A stretch of DNA of 64,000 nt from NCBI RefSeq assembly GCF_029504575.1, contig NZ_JAQFII010000002.1:62001-126000 (forward strand), given 5' to 3'. Origin of the DNA: Streptomyces sp. SPB162. Lineage in GTDB: Bacteria > Actinomycetota > Actinomycetes > Streptomycetales > Streptomycetaceae. The notes below the pieces were generated by a model, which had not been told where the DNA came from, searched no databases, and was given only the letters and a program-made list of their open reading frames with translations. This document shows, in pieces, positions 1-10,710 of the stretch (position 1 is the stretch's first letter; every line of letters begins with the position of its first letter). The position numbers and the translations under genes were made by a program.

Positions 1-1
1 C

Positions 2-2065
2 CCCGCCGACGGCACGCTGCTCTCCCAGGGCAAGGCCGCGACGGCGTCCTCCACCGAGAACGGCGGCACGCCCGCCGCCAACGCGGTCGACGGCAACGCC
101 GGCACCCGCTGGGCCAGCGCCGCCAGTGACCCGCAGTGGCTGCAGGTCGACCTCGGCGCCACCGCGACCATCAGCTCCGTCACCCTCAAGTGGGAGGCGG
201 CGTACGCCAAGGCGTTCAAGATCCAGACGTCCGACAACGCGTCGACGTGGACCGACGTCTACTCCACCACCACAGGCGCCGGCGGCAACCAGACGCTGGC
301 CGTAACCGGCACCGGGCGCTACGTCCGGGTCTACGGCACCGTCCGCGCGACCGTATACGGCTACTCCCTCTGGGAGTTCCAGGTGTACGGCACCGGCGGC
401 GGGCCCACCGACCCCGGTGGCCCGATCGAGGGCGGCGGCGACCTCGGCCCCAACGTCAAGGTCTTCGACCCGTCCACCCCGAACATCCAGGGGACGCTGG
501 ACCAGATCTTCACCCAGCAGGAGTCGGCGCAGTTCGGCAGCGGCCGCTACCAGCTGTTCTTCAAGCCGGGCACGTACAACGGCCTGAACGCGCAGGTCGG
601 CTTCTACACCTCGGTCTCGGGTCTCGGCCTCAACCCCGACGACACCCAGATCAACGGTGACATCACCGTCGACGCCGGCTGGATGGCGGGCAACGCCACC
701 CAGAACTTCTGGCGCTCCGCGGAGAACCTGGCGATCACGCCGGTCAACGGCACCGACCGGTGGGCCGTCGCGCAGGCCGCGCCCTTCCGCAGGATCCACG
801 TCAAGGGCGGTCTGAACCTGGCGCCCGCCAGCTACGGCTGGGCGAGCGGCGGCTACATCGCCGACAGCAAGATCGACGGCACCGTCGGCCCGTACTCGCA
901 GCAGCAGTGGTACACCCGTGACAGCTCGGTCGGCGGCTGGACCAACGGCGTCTGGAACATGGTGTTCTCGGGCGTCCAGGGCGCTCCGGCGCAGGGCTTC
1001 CCCAACCCCGTCTACACGACGCTCGCCACCACCCCGGTGTCGCGCGAGAAGCCGTACATGTACCTGGACGGCAGCGAGTACAAGGTCTTCGTCCCGAACA
1101 AGCGCGTCAACGCGGTCGGCACGTCCTGGCCGAACACGCCGGGCACCTCGCTCCCGCTGAGCCAGTTCTACGTGGCGAAGCCGGGCGTCTCCGCGGCGAC
1201 GATCAACGCGGCGCTCGCCCAGGGCCTCAACCTGCTCTTCACCCCGGGCGTCTACCACGTCGACCAGGCGATCAACGTGACCCGCGCCAACACCGTCGTG
1301 CTCGGTCTCGGTCTGGCCACCATCGTTCCGGACAACGGCGTGGCGGCGGTCAAGGTCGCCGACGTCGACGGCGTCAAGCTGGCCGGCTTCCTGATCGACG
1401 CCGGTGCGGTCAACTCGCCGGTGCTGCTGCAGATCGGCCCGGCCGGAGCGTCCGGCAACCACTCCGCCAACCCCACGTCCATGCAGGACGTGTTCGCGCG
1501 GATCGGTGGCGCGGGCCCCGGCTCGGCGACCACCGCGGTCGAGGTGAACAGCAACGACACGCTCATCGACCACACCTGGCTGTGGCGTGCCGACCACGGC
1601 GCGGGCGTCGGCTGGAACACCAACCCGTCGGACTACGGGCTGAAGGTCAACGGCGCCAACGTGCTGGCCACCGGCCTGTTCGTCGAGCACTTCAAGAAGT
1701 ACGACGTGGAGTGGAGCGGCGAGAACGGCAAGACGATCTTCTTCCAGAACGAGATCGCCTACGACCCGCCGAACCAGGCCGCCATCCAGAACGGCGGCGT
1801 CAAGGGGTTCGCGGCCTACAAGGTCGATGACAACGTCACGACGCATGAGGGCTGGGGCCTCGGGAGTTACTGCAACTTCACGGCGGACCCGACGATCGTG
1901 CAGGAGCACGGCTTCGAGGCACCGAACAAGCCCGGCGTGAAGTTCCACGACCTGCTGGTCGTGTCACTCGGCGGCATGGGCCAGTACGCGCATGTCATCA
2001 ACGACGTCGGTGCGCCGACGTCGGGCACCTCGACCACCCCGTCCACGGTGACGTCCTACCCGTAA
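2..2065 (+). CDS. GH55-like exo-beta-1,3-glucanase with N-terminal discoidin module (5' partial)
   Basis: The open frame runs in from the window edge, so the start and signal peptide lie outside. The visible N-terminus is one F5/8 type C (discoidin, CBM32-like) module ending in the repeated SLWEFQVYGTGG signature near base 400. A Gly/Pro linker follows, then about 530 residues of right-handed beta-helix type with pectate-lyase-3 features (LFFKPGTYNG, FLIDAG, EVNSNDTLIDHTWLW, FFQNEIAYDPPNQA). This matches, from memory, the bacterial GH55 laminarinase SacteLam55A family, often mislabelled adenylyl cyclase. The Glu encoded at 1751-1753 is the best candidate for the general acid; this is inferred. 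The likely role is secreted exo-cleavage of beta-1,3-glucan. The next gene on this strand is a GH16 enzyme with closely similar discoidin modules, which supports a shared substrate. Confidence 0.8.
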   Translation, partial: PADGTLLSQGKAATASSTENGGTPAANAVDGNAGTRWASAASDPQWLQVDLGATATISSVTLKWEAAYAKAFKIQTSDNASTWTDVYSTTTGAGGNQTLAVTGTGRYVRVYGTVRATVYGYSLWEFQVYGTGGGPTDPGGPIEGGGDLGPNVKVFDPSTPNIQGTLDQIFTQQESAQFGSGRYQLFFKPGTYNGLNAQVGFYTSVSGLGLNPDDTQINGDITVDAGWMAGNATQNFWRSAENLAITPVNGTDRWAVAQAAPFRRIHVKGGLNLAPASYGWASGGYIADSKIDGTVGPYSQQQWYTRDSSVGGWTNGVWNMVFSGVQGAPAQGFPNPVYTTLATTPVSREKPYMYLDGSEYKVFVPNKRVNAVGTSWPNTPGTSLPLSQFYVAKPGVSAATINAALAQGLNLLFTPGVYHVDQAINVTRANTVVLGLGLATIVPDNGVAAVKVADVDGVKLAGFLIDAGAVNSPVLLQIGPAGASGNHSANPTSMQDVFARIGGAGPGSATTAVEVNSNDTLIDHTWLWRADHGAGVGWNTNPSDYGLKVNGANVLATGLFVEHFKKYDVEWSGENGKTIFFQNEIAYDPPNQAAIQNGGVKGFAAYKVDDNVTTHEGWGLGSYCNFTADPTIVQEHGFEAPNKPGVKFHDLLVVSLGGMGQYAHVINDVGAPTSGTSTTPSTVTSYP

Positions 2066-2085
2066 CCCGCTGACGGCGTGAGAAC

Positions 2086-2125
2086 GGGGTGTGGGGTGGC
2101 CCGGAAGCGGGCCGCCCCACACCCC
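2086..2125. terminator. Strong hairpin terminator between convergent genes
   Basis: A stem of about 18 pairs (GGGGTGTGGGG-T-GGCCCG and its complement, one unpaired position) closes a GAAG loop. It starts 20 bases after the GH55-like stop codon and sits between that gene and the leftward membrane-protein gene ending at 2144. It can therefore serve both strands. Confidence 0.85.
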
Positions 2126-2143
2126 GACCAGCTCAGCGGGCGC

Positions 2144-2509
2144 TCACAGGCTCCGCAGCAGCTGTTCCGCACCGGCGACCGCGATGAGACCGGCCCCCAG
2201 CAGCCACATGGCGACCCGGGTCCGGCCCTTGCGGCTCAGCTCGATGACCACCCCGCACACGATCAGCGCCGCCCCGTACACCCCCACGACCAGGACCGAC
2301 GGCTGGTCACCGAGCCGCACCACCAGCACGGCCGCCGCGACGGCCATGAAGAACGCGGCGACGACGATGCGTATCCGGCGGGCCTGCCGGGGTGTCAGCG
2401 GCTGTTGGCGGACATCGCGGAGCAGAGCGAGCCGTTCACGCGCTGTCGCGTCCTGCCATCGCTGTCCGAACTGCTGGTCGTCGAGCTCTTCATCGCCGGT
2501 TGTCGTCAC
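2144..2509 (-). CDS. Small membrane protein, third gene of ArsR operon
   Basis: A 121-residue protein of unknown function. An acidic and basic N-terminal part (about residues 1-45, ending QARRIRI) is followed by hydrophobic stretches at about 46-65, 71-88 and 96-113, so it is probably an integral membrane protein with two or three helices and a cytoplasmic N-terminus. The GTG start overlaps the ArsR stop codon in a GTGA four-base overlap, so it is translationally coupled to the regulator. No enzymatic motif is visible. The coupling suggests it is a target or partner of the ArsR regulator; that is inference only. Confidence 0.7.
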   Translation of the reverse strand: MTTTGDEELDDQQFGQRWQDATARERLALLRDVRQQPLTPRQARRIRIVVAAFFMAVAAAVLVVRLGDQPSVLVVGVYGAALIVCGVVIELSRKGRTRVAMWLLGAGLIAVAGAEQLLRSL

Positions 2510-2844
2510 GGGCTGAGCCTAGGGCCTGGGACGTGGCCCGCGGCCACATCACCGACCAGTCCGCTCAGGACACGGCGGGACGCCCGCATCAGATCGGCGA
2601 CATCGGCAGACAGGGAGTAGACCACGGTGTCCTTCTCACGGTTCGAGGTGACGATCCCCGCCCGGCGCAGGATCGCCAGCTGCTGCGAGAGGTTGGAGCG
2701 CTCCACCTCGATCGCGGCCAGCAGCTCGCGGACCGGCATCGGACCGTCCTGCAGCAGCTCCAGGACCCGGATGCGGACCGGGTGTCCCAGCATCCGGAAG
2801 AGCTCCGCCTTCGCCTGGTACAGCGGCACCGGCACGGTCCTCAC
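2506..2844 (-). CDS. ArsR-family winged-helix transcriptional regulator
   Basis: A 112-residue protein whose core (LYQAKAELFRMLGHPVRIRV, then LLAAIEVERSNLSQQLAILR and REKDTVVYSL) is the ArsR winged helix-turn-helix. The typical N-terminal metal-site cysteines (ELCVCDL) are absent and replaced by GPMPVRELL, so it is probably not a classical As/Cd/Zn sensor of that type. The GTG at 2844 is chosen as start because it overlaps the stop of the upstream 62-residue gene as GTGA, the same arrangement as at the gene's own 3' end. The open frame continues upstream, but that part is the upstream gene in another frame. A perfect palindrome at 3078-3091 is a candidate operator. Confidence 0.85.
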   Translation of the reverse strand: MRTVPVPLYQAKAELFRMLGHPVRIRVLELLQDGPMPVRELLAAIEVERSNLSQQLAILRRAGIVTSNREKDTVVYSLSADVADLMRASRRVLSGLVGDVAAGHVPGPRLSP

Positions 2845-3029
2845 GTCCTCTCGCTCCCGCCCGTCGTGGGGAGCTCCACGCCGTACAGCCTGGCGAGCCC
2901 CAGCGATTCCTCCAACGCGTCGAGTGCCCCGGAGATCGCCCCGTACTCGCCGCCGTCCACCGCTGCCGCCAGGGCCGCGCGCGCTTCGGCCACCCGCCCA
3001 CGGACCGCATCGGGTGTCATCTCCGTCAT
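2841..3029 (-). CDS. 62-residue hypothetical protein leading the ArsR operon
   Basis: A short protein starting MTEMTPDAVRGRVAEAR, preceded by a clear GGGAGG ribosome site about 5-8 bases upstream. It is predicted to be mostly helical (AALAAAVDGGEYGAISGALD, LEESLGLARLYG) with no cysteines and no membrane segment. Its stop codon overlaps the GTG of the ArsR gene. No family is recognised. The strict GTGA coupling suggests it is made in step with the regulator and may be a co-regulator or antagonist, but nothing in the sequence proves this. Confidence 0.6.
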   Translation of the reverse strand: MTEMTPDAVRGRVAEARAALAAAVDGGEYGAISGALDALEESLGLARLYGVELPTTGGSERT

Positions 3030-3077
3030 CGCACCTCCCGCAAGCCGACCCCTTGATGAGGACATGATGTATGGAAG

Positions 3078-3091
3078 TGAAGAATTCTTCA
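3078..3091. promoter_or_regulatory. Perfect 14-bp palindrome in the ArsR/GH16 divergent region
   Basis: TGAAGAATTCTTCA is a perfect inverted repeat in an otherwise GC-rich region. It lies 49-62 bases upstream of the ArsR operon start and 145-158 bases upstream of the GH16 start. AT-rich palindromes of this kind are usual for ArsR-family operators, so autoregulation is likely. Control of GH16 from the same site is possible. Confidence 0.55.
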
Positions 3092-3235
3092 ATTCGCCAG
3101 GCCGGGCCGATTCCCCCGGTTCCCACCGGCTCGCGCGCACCGCGCCGGAGCGCTCTCCCCCCTTTTCGGCGTGCTGACAGCCCCCACCGCACCCGCCCCC
3201 GCACACCGAGAGCGCCCTCACCGATGGGAGACATC

Positions 3236-5368
3236 ATGCAACGCACCCCCAGCACCACCCGGCCCGGCGGAAAGCCCCCTCAACACCCCTGGCGGTCACT
3301 CGTCCTGGCGCTCGTCGCCGCACTGGTGGCAGCCCTCTCCCTGACCGCGACGGGAGCGCCCGCGCAAGCGGCCGACGCGTTGCTGTCGCAGGGGAAGCCG
3401 ACGACGGCGTCGTCGACGGAGAACGCCGGCACCCCCGCCTCGGCGGCCGTCGACGGCAACGCCGGGACCCGCTGGTCCAGCGCCGCCGCCGATCCGCAGT
3501 GGCTGCGCGTCGACCTCGGGGCGACCGCCACGATCAGCAAGGTCGTGCTGAACTGGGAGACCGCCTACGGCTCCGCGTACCAGATCCAGACGTCGTCCGA
3601 CGGCGCGGCCTGGACCACGGTGTACACGACCACCACGGGCGCGGGCGGCATCGAAACCCTGAACGTCACCGGCAGCGGCCGGTACGTGCGGATCAACGCG
3701 ACCGCCCGGCACACCCAGTACGGCTACTCGTTGTGGGAGTTCCAGGTCTACGGGACCACCGGCCCCACCACCCCCACCTGCGGGACCGCCAACGCGGCGC
3801 TGAACCAGCCCGCGACGGCGTCCTCCACCGAGAACGCCGGCACCCCCGCGAGCGCGGCGGTGGACGGCAACCTCGGCACCCGCTGGTCCAGCGCCGCCGC
3901 CGACCCGCAGTGGCTCCGCGTCGACCTCGGCACCAGCCAGGGGATCTGCGGAGTGCAGCTCGGCTGGGAGGCCGCCTACGCCAAGGCGTACGAGATCCAG
4001 ACCTCGGCGGACGGCACCACCTGGACGACGGTCCACTCCACCACGTCGGGATCCGGCGCGACGGAACTGATCACGCTGTCGGGAACCGGCCGCTACATCC
4101 GCGTGTACGGCACCCAGCGCGCCACCGCGTACGGGTACTCGCTCTGGGAGTTCCAGGTCTTCACCACCGGCGGCAGCACCCAGCCGCCGCAGGACGGCGC
4201 GGTCCTGCTCTCGTACAACAAGCCGGGCACCGCCTCCACCTACCAGAACGCCAACAGCTGCACCGGCTGCACCCCGGCCAAGGCCTTCGACGAGGACCCG
4301 GCCACCCGGTGGGCGACCAGCGACACCAACGGCTGGGTCGACCCCGGCTGGATCGCCGTCGACCTGGGCGCGACCGCGCACGTCACCAAGGTCGTGCTCC
4401 AGTGGGACCCGGCCTACGCCACCGCCTACCAGATCCAGACCTCGTCCGACGGCGCCAACTGGACGAGCGTCTACTCCACCACGACCGGCAAGGGCTTCAA
4501 GGAGACCCTGACCGTCGACGGCAACGGCCGCTACGTGCGGATGTACGGCACCGCGCGCAGCAGCGCCTACGGCTACTCGCTGTGGACCTTCGACGTCTAC
4601 GGCACCGGCGGCAGCCCGACCGCGCCGCCCGCCCTCCCGCCGAACCCGGGCAACCCGACGCACCTGGTGTGGAGCGACGAGTTCAACGGCGCCGCGGGCA
4701 CCAGGCCGGACACCGGCAAGTGGACCCAGGACGTCGGCAACGGCCAGAACGGCGAGCTGGAGTACTACACCAACGGTGACAACACCGCGATGGACGGCGC
4801 GGGCAACCTCGTCATCGAAGCCCGCAAGGAGGCGAGCGGCCAGTACACCTCCGGCCGGATCAACACCTCGGACCACTTCAACTTCACCTACGGCCACGTC
4901 GAGGCGCGGATCAAGGTGAGCGGCACGCAGGGCCTGTGGCCCGCGTTCTGGATGCTCGGATCCAACTTCAAGACCGGCACGCCGTGGCCGAATTCCGGTG
5001 AGATCGACATCATGGAGCATGTCGGCAAGGTCGCGGACTCGGTCTACTCCACGCTGCACGCCCCGGCCTACAACGGCGGGAACGGCTACGGATCGCCGTA
5101 CACCCTCGCGGGCAGCGACTTCGCCTCGGCCTTCCACACCTACGCCGTGGACTGGGACTCCACCCACATGACGTTCTCGGTGGACGGCCATGCCTTCTTC
5201 ACCGCGGACAAGGCCGTGGTGGAGTCGACGAGGGGCCCGTGGGTGTACGACCACCCGTTCTACATCATCCTCAACAACGCGGTCGGGGGTGACTGGCCCG
5301 GGGCGCCCGACGCCACGACCGTCCTGCCGCAGAAGATGCAGATCGACTACGTGCGCGTGTCCCAGTAG
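3236..5368 (+). CDS. Secreted GH16 endo-beta-1,3-glucanase with three discoidin/CBM32 modules
   Basis: A 710-residue exported laminarinase-type enzyme. The ATG at 3236 is chosen because GGGAG lies 5 bases upstream; the frame is open further upstream without a usable site. The signal peptide is about residues 1-43 (twin-basic N-region, long Ala/Leu/Val core, AQAAD cleavage region). Three F5/8C modules follow (about 45-178, 185-315, 325-460), each ending YGYSLW(E/T)F(Q/D)V(Y/F), then the GH16 domain (LVWSDEFNG to the end). The catalytic motif GEIDIMEH places the nucleophile at E589 and the acid/base at E594, with the beta-bulge spacing typical of laminarinases. It probably cleaves beta-1,3-glucan internally, complementing the GH55-like exo-enzyme upstream. 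A strong terminator follows. Confidence 0.93.
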   Translation: MQRTPSTTRPGGKPPQHPWRSLVLALVAALVAALSLTATGAPAQAADALLSQGKPTTASSTENAGTPASAAVDGNAGTRWSSAAADPQWLRVDLGATATISKVVLNWETAYGSAYQIQTSSDGAAWTTVYTTTTGAGGIETLNVTGSGRYVRINATARHTQYGYSLWEFQVYGTTGPTTPTCGTANAALNQPATASSTENAGTPASAAVDGNLGTRWSSAAADPQWLRVDLGTSQGICGVQLGWEAAYAKAYEIQTSADGTTWTTVHSTTSGSGATELITLSGTGRYIRVYGTQRATAYGYSLWEFQVFTTGGSTQPPQDGAVLLSYNKPGTASTYQNANSCTGCTPAKAFDEDPATRWATSDTNGWVDPGWIAVDLGATAHVTKVVLQWDPAYATAYQIQTSSDGANWTSVYSTTTGKGFKETLTVDGNGRYVRMYGTARSSAYGYSLWTFDVYGTGGSPTAPPALPPNPGNPTHLVWSDEFNGAAGTRPDTGKWTQDVGNGQNGELEYYTNGDNTAMDGAGNLVIEARKEASGQYTSGRINTSDHFNFTYGHVEARIKVSGTQGLWPAFWMLGSNFKTGTPWPNSGEIDIMEHVGKVADSVYSTLHAPAYNGGNGYGSPYTLAGSDFASAFHTYAVDWDSTHMTFSVDGHAFFTADKAVVESTRGPWVYDHPFYIILNNAVGGDWPGAPDATTVLPQKMQIDYVRVSQ

Positions 5369-5398
5369 CCCACCACCCGCACAGCCGTAGGGCCACCG

Positions 5399-5444
5399 GT
5401 GCCGGCCGGGCCCCGTCCTCCCACGGACGGGGCCCGGCCGGCAC
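5399..5444. terminator. Perfect 20-bp stem terminator after GH16
   Basis: GTGCCGGCCGGGCCCCGTCC pairs perfectly with its complement across a TCCCAC loop, 30 bases after the GH16 stop codon. Confidence 0.9.
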
Positions 5445-5453
5445 TTCGGCATG

Positions 5454-5491
5454 CATCGTTGGAAAGAGGCTCCCCGGGGGAAATCAACGAT
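5454..5491. promoter_or_regulatory. Inverted CATCGTTG/CAACGATG pair upstream of the sugar importer
   Basis: CATCGTTG (5454-5461) and CAACGATG (5484-5491) form an 8-base inverted repeat with a 22-base spacer. The half-site ACATCGTT also occurs in the palindrome in front of the GH2 gene at 16449-16468, suggesting a shared regulator. It lies in the 318-base gap before the binding-protein gene, which otherwise shows only the AACGTT-centred site at 5574. Confidence 0.4.
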
Positions 5492-5573
5492 GTGTCCCGG
5501 ATGGCGCGTTCCAGGCCGGACACATTTTGGAAATGCGGCAGTCGAACGCTTGTGGGCGGCCGCGCGGCGCGTA

Positions 5574-5585
5574 TATAACGTTGTA
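5574..5585. promoter_or_regulatory. AACGTT-centred LacI-type operator candidate
   Basis: TATAACGTTGTA is a near-palindrome with a central CG, the usual form of LacI-family operators. It lies about 180 bases upstream of the importer's first gene. The LacI regulator encoded at 10711-11728 in the same cluster is the natural candidate to bind it. Confidence 0.45.
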
Positions 5586-5762
5586 AAGCCGAGCGGCGGG
5601 AGAGCCTCCCCAGTCGCCGGACCACCGGTATCGGCGCACGTCACCGTGCTGTCCGGGCGCCGCGCTCGCCTTGCGCGGAGGCCCGTCGGCGTGCGCTCCG
5701 CAGAACTCCAGGACCGGACCACGTACTGCTCGGCGGCACCGCCGTCGTACCCAAGGAGTGTC

Positions 5763-6851
5763 GTGAGCATGACCACCAAGAGATCCCGCACCCTCGCCGC
5801 CGCCTGCGTGTTCGTCGCGACGGCCGCCCTGGCCACCGCCGGCTGCTCGAAGTCGGAGACGACGGACAAGGCCACGGGCGACACCGGCGCGGGAGCGCAG
5901 ACCGTCGCGCCGACCACCGCCGCCGCCGGCGCGGGCTGCACGCTGCAGAGTTACGGCGCCACCAAACTGGACCTGAAGAACACGGTGGTCGGATTCTCCC
6001 AGTCCGAGAAGGAGGCCAACCCCTTCCGCATCGCGGAGACCCAGTCCATCAAGGACGAGGCCTCCAAGCTCGGCGTCAAGAAGCTGCTCACCACCAACGC
6101 GCAATCGCAGCTGCCCAAGCAGATCAGCGACATCCAGGACATGCTCTCGCAGGGCGCACAGCTGCTCATCGTCGCGCCGCTCAACTCCGACGGGCTGCAG
6201 CCGGCGCTGCAGGCCGCCGCGGCCAAGCACGTGCCGGTCATCACCATCGACCGCAAGCTCAACGCGACCGCCTGCAAGGACTACGTGGCCTTCCTCGGCT
6301 CCAACTTCGTCGAGCAGGGCAAGCGCGCGGCCGACGCGATGATCAAGGTGACCGGTGGCAAGGGCAAGGTGGCGATCCTGCTCGGCGCGTCGGGCAACAA
6401 CGTCACCACCGACCGCACCAAGGGCTTCGTCGACCAGCTCAAGGCGCAGGCCCCCGGCCTGGAGATCGTCGCGCAGCAGACCGGCGAGTTCGCCCGAGAC
6501 AAGGGCCAGCAGGTCATGGAGCAACTCATCCAGTCCAAGCCGGAGATCACCGCCGTCTACGCCGAGAACGACGAGATGGGCCTCGGCGCGGTCACCGCGC
6601 TCAAGGGCGCCAACAAGAAGCCCGGCAAGGACATCAAGATCGTGTCGATCGACGGCACCCGCAACGCCGTCCAGGCACTGGTCAACGGCGACTACAACGC
6701 CGTCATCGAGTCCAACCCGCGCTTCGGGCCGCTGGCCTTCGCCACCGCCCAGAAGTTCTTCGGCGGCGAGGGCATCCCGGAGAACGTGATCATCTCCGAC
6801 CGGGCGTACGACGACAGCAACGCCAAGGCGTCGCTGGGCGGGGCGTACTGA
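5763..6851 (+). CDS. Sugar ABC transporter substrate-binding lipoprotein (YtfQ-like)
   Basis: A type 1 periplasmic-binding-protein-fold lipoprotein of about 362 residues. The N-terminus has a lipobox (LATAGC, Cys near residue 31), so it is anchored to the outer membrane face. Motifs VGFSQSEKEANPFRIAE, IVAPLNSDGLQPAL, DRTKGF, TGEFARDKGQQVMEQL, YAENDEMGLGAV and VSIDG follow the order seen in E. coli YtfQ, the galactofuranose-binding protein. AAGGAG at 5753-5758 sits 4 bases before GTG 5763 and 10 before ATG 5769; either could be the start. It is first in a cluster with a fused ATPase, two permeases, a LacI regulator and an aldose 1-epimerase. The ligand is probably a hexose or pentose, perhaps in furanose form. 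The fold is certain, the ligand is not. Confidence 0.88.
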   Translation: MSMTTKRSRTLAAACVFVATAALATAGCSKSETTDKATGDTGAGAQTVAPTTAAAGAGCTLQSYGATKLDLKNTVVGFSQSEKEANPFRIAETQSIKDEASKLGVKKLLTTNAQSQLPKQISDIQDMLSQGAQLLIVAPLNSDGLQPALQAAAAKHVPVITIDRKLNATACKDYVAFLGSNFVEQGKRAADAMIKVTGGKGKVAILLGASGNNVTTDRTKGFVDQLKAQAPGLEIVAQQTGEFARDKGQQVMEQLIQSKPEITAVYAENDEMGLGAVTALKGANKKPGKDIKIVSIDGTRNAVQALVNGDYNAVIESNPRFGPLAFATAQKFFGGEGIPENVIISDRAYDDSNAKASLGGAY

Positions 6852-6937
6852 CCCCGGCCCAGCCGTGCGACGGGCCGCCCCCGCACCGGCGCGGGCGGCC
6901 CGCACCCTCCACCAGCTCTCCCCGGAAGGCCACGACC

Positions 6938-8574
<1,637 letters not shown>

Positions 8575-8578
<4 letters not shown>

Positions 8579-9546
8579 CCGACGTCCCGATCACCCTCGG
8601 CGCCCGCGGGCTGGACAAGGCCCGGGTCACGGCGCTGCTCCAGCGGTACGGCGTCTACGGCGCCGTCGCCGCGCTCCTGCTGTTCAACGCGGTCTTCACG
8701 GACCACTTCCTGACCGTCGACAATCTGCGCACCCAGCTGGTCCAGGTCTCCCCCATCGTCATCGTCGCGCTCGGCATGGCGCTGGTCATCGGCACCGAGG
8801 GCGTCGACCTGTCGGTCGGCTCCACCATGGCGCTCGCCAGCGCGCTGCTACCGCTCTACCTCGGCTACGGCCTGGTCCCCGCGCTGCTGCTCGCGCTGTT
8901 CGCCGGCGTTGTGGTCGGCCTGGTGAACGGCTCGCTGGTCTCGCTCGTGGGACTGCAGCCCATCGTCGCCACCCTCGCGCTGTTCGTCGGCGGCCGCGGT
9001 CTGGCCCTGGTCATCGCGGACGGACAGCTCAAGCAGATCGAGAACACCGATCTGCTGGGACTGGGCACCGACAGCCTGCTGGGCGTCCCGGTGGTCGTCC
9101 TGATCGCCGGGGTGCTCGCCGTCGCCATCGCGTTCCTGGTCCAGCGCACCACCTTCGGGCGGCAACTGGTCGCGGTCGGCGGCAACCGGGCCGCCGCGGC
9201 GCTCGCCGGGCTGCCCGTCAAGCGCGTGCTGATCGGCGTGTACGTGCTGTGCGGTGTCCTGGCGGCGCTGGCCGGTGTCCTCGCCACCGCGCGGCTGACC
9301 GCCAGCGACCCCTCCGCGCTCGGCAACCTGATGGAGCTGTCCGCCATCACCGCCGTGGTCGTCGGCGGCACCCCGCTGACCGGCGGTTCGGTACGGGTCC
9401 TGGGCACGGTGACGGGCGCCCTGCTGATGCAGTTGCTGCACGCCACCCTGGTCACCCACAACCTGCACGACTCCACCGCCCAGATGGCCCAAGCGGCCAT
9501 CATCCTCGTCGCCGTCTATGTCGCCCGGGAGCGTCGATCCCGATGA
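8575..9546 (+). CDS. Sugar ABC transporter permease 1 (YtfT-like)
   Basis: A 323-residue polytopic permease of the CUT2/BPD_transp_2 family with about eight to ten membrane helices. Family landmarks are VIVALGMALVIGTEGVDLSV, the GNLMELSAITAVVVGGTPLTGG loop and LMQLLHATLV. It forms the membrane channel together with the second permease. ATGA overlaps join it to both neighbours (8575-8578 and 9543-9546), which indicates one polycistronic message and fixed stoichiometry. Confidence 0.92.
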
Positions 9547-10575
9547 AAGCCCTCGTGAAAGCCACCTCCGCACCCGCCTTCGTGCCGCCGGAGGACCTGG
9601 CGGCCACCGCCCGGCCCGCCGGGCGGCAGCGCGCGGCCGAACTGCTCCAGCGCCAGGGCGTCCTCGCGGTCCTGCTGCTGGTCGTCCTCGTCTCCTCGTT
9701 CGTCTTCGACTCCTTCGCGAGCCTGGACAACGCGCGCGGAGTGACCGTCCAGGCGTCCTTCCTGTCGATCGTCGCCCTCGGGATGACGCTGGTGATCATC
9801 ACCGGCGGGATCGACCTGTCCGTCGGCTCCGTCTTCGCACTCGGCGGTGTGCTCGCGGCCTGGGCCTCCCAGTGGGGAATACTGCCCGCGCTCCTGGTGC
9901 CGCTCGCCGTCTGCGGAGCCATCGGGGCGATCAACGGCCTGCTCGTCGCGCGGGCCGGGATGGCACCGTTCATCGTGACGCTCGCCTCCCTGCTCGCCGC
10001 GCGCGGGACTGCTGCTCGCCCTCACCCACGAGGGCGCCACCACCTACCTCGTGCCGCGCGGCTCGGCCTTCGCCGAACTGGGCGGCGGCAGCATCGGCGG
10101 CTTCGGGTACCCGGTGTTCATCGCTCTGGCGCTGTTCGCGGTGGGCGGCCTGGTGCTGCAGCGCACCTCGTTCGGCCAGGCCCTGTTCGCGGTCGGCGGC
10201 AGCAGCGACGCCGCCACCCTGATGGGTCTGCCGGTGGCCAGGACGAAGGTCCTGGTGTACCTGCTGAGTGGGCTGCTGGCCGGGCTCGCCGGGGCGCTCA
10301 ACGCCGCCCGGCTCTCCTCGGGCGTCACCATCATCGGCGTGGGGATGGAGCTCGACGCCATCGCCGCCGTCGTGATCGGTGGCACGCTGCTGGTCGGCGG
10401 CGCGGGTTCGGTCTCCGGCACCCTGTGGGGGGTGCTGCTGCTGGCGGTGATCCAGAACCTGATCAACCAGATCGGCTCCCTGAACTCCTCCTACCAGTCG
10501 GTGGTCAGCGGCGGCTTCCTGATCCTCGTGGTGGTCGCCCAGCGCTATCTTTCCGCGGCCCGCCGCAGTACCTGA
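9543..10575 (+). pseudogene. Sugar ABC transporter permease 2 (YjfF-like), single-base frameshift
   Basis: The first part (MKALVKATSAPAF through VTLASLLAARG) and the second part (VPRGSAFAELGGG to the end) lie in frames offset by one base. Removing one base near 10005-10010 (in GCGCGGGACT) rejoins them as LAARGLLLALTHEGATTYLV and gives a complete CUT2 permease of about 343 residues with IITGGIDLSVGSVFALGG and GMELDAIAAVVIGGTLLVGG. The ATG overlaps the previous stop codon. All neighbours are intact in sequence features and the split is a lone +1 event, so sequencing error is more likely than inactivation. If the indel is real, the importer would lack half of its channel. Confidence 0.85.
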
Positions 10576-10710
10576 ACCCGTCCGGCTCCGCCGTCGGTCG
10601 TGGACCGGGCGGAGCCGGACGCACCACACTGGGGCCGGACACCGCCGGGTCTCAAGCACCCGGATCGCAACGGCCCGGAGCTCCGCAGCCGGGCCGAAGG
10701 AAGGACATTC

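Noticed and set aside
5451-5762. N-terminal extension of the YtfQ-like protein by about 100 residues
   Set aside because: The extension would place the lipoprotein signal peptide internally and run through operator sequences; the start at 5763/5769 has a proper ribosome site.
3296-5941. An 881-residue open frame on the minus strand opposite GH16 and the importer promoter
   Set aside because: Composition is low-complexity Arg/Gly/Val typical of antisense frames in GC-rich DNA, it spans two terminators and operators, and the opposite strand encodes a clear GH16 enzyme.
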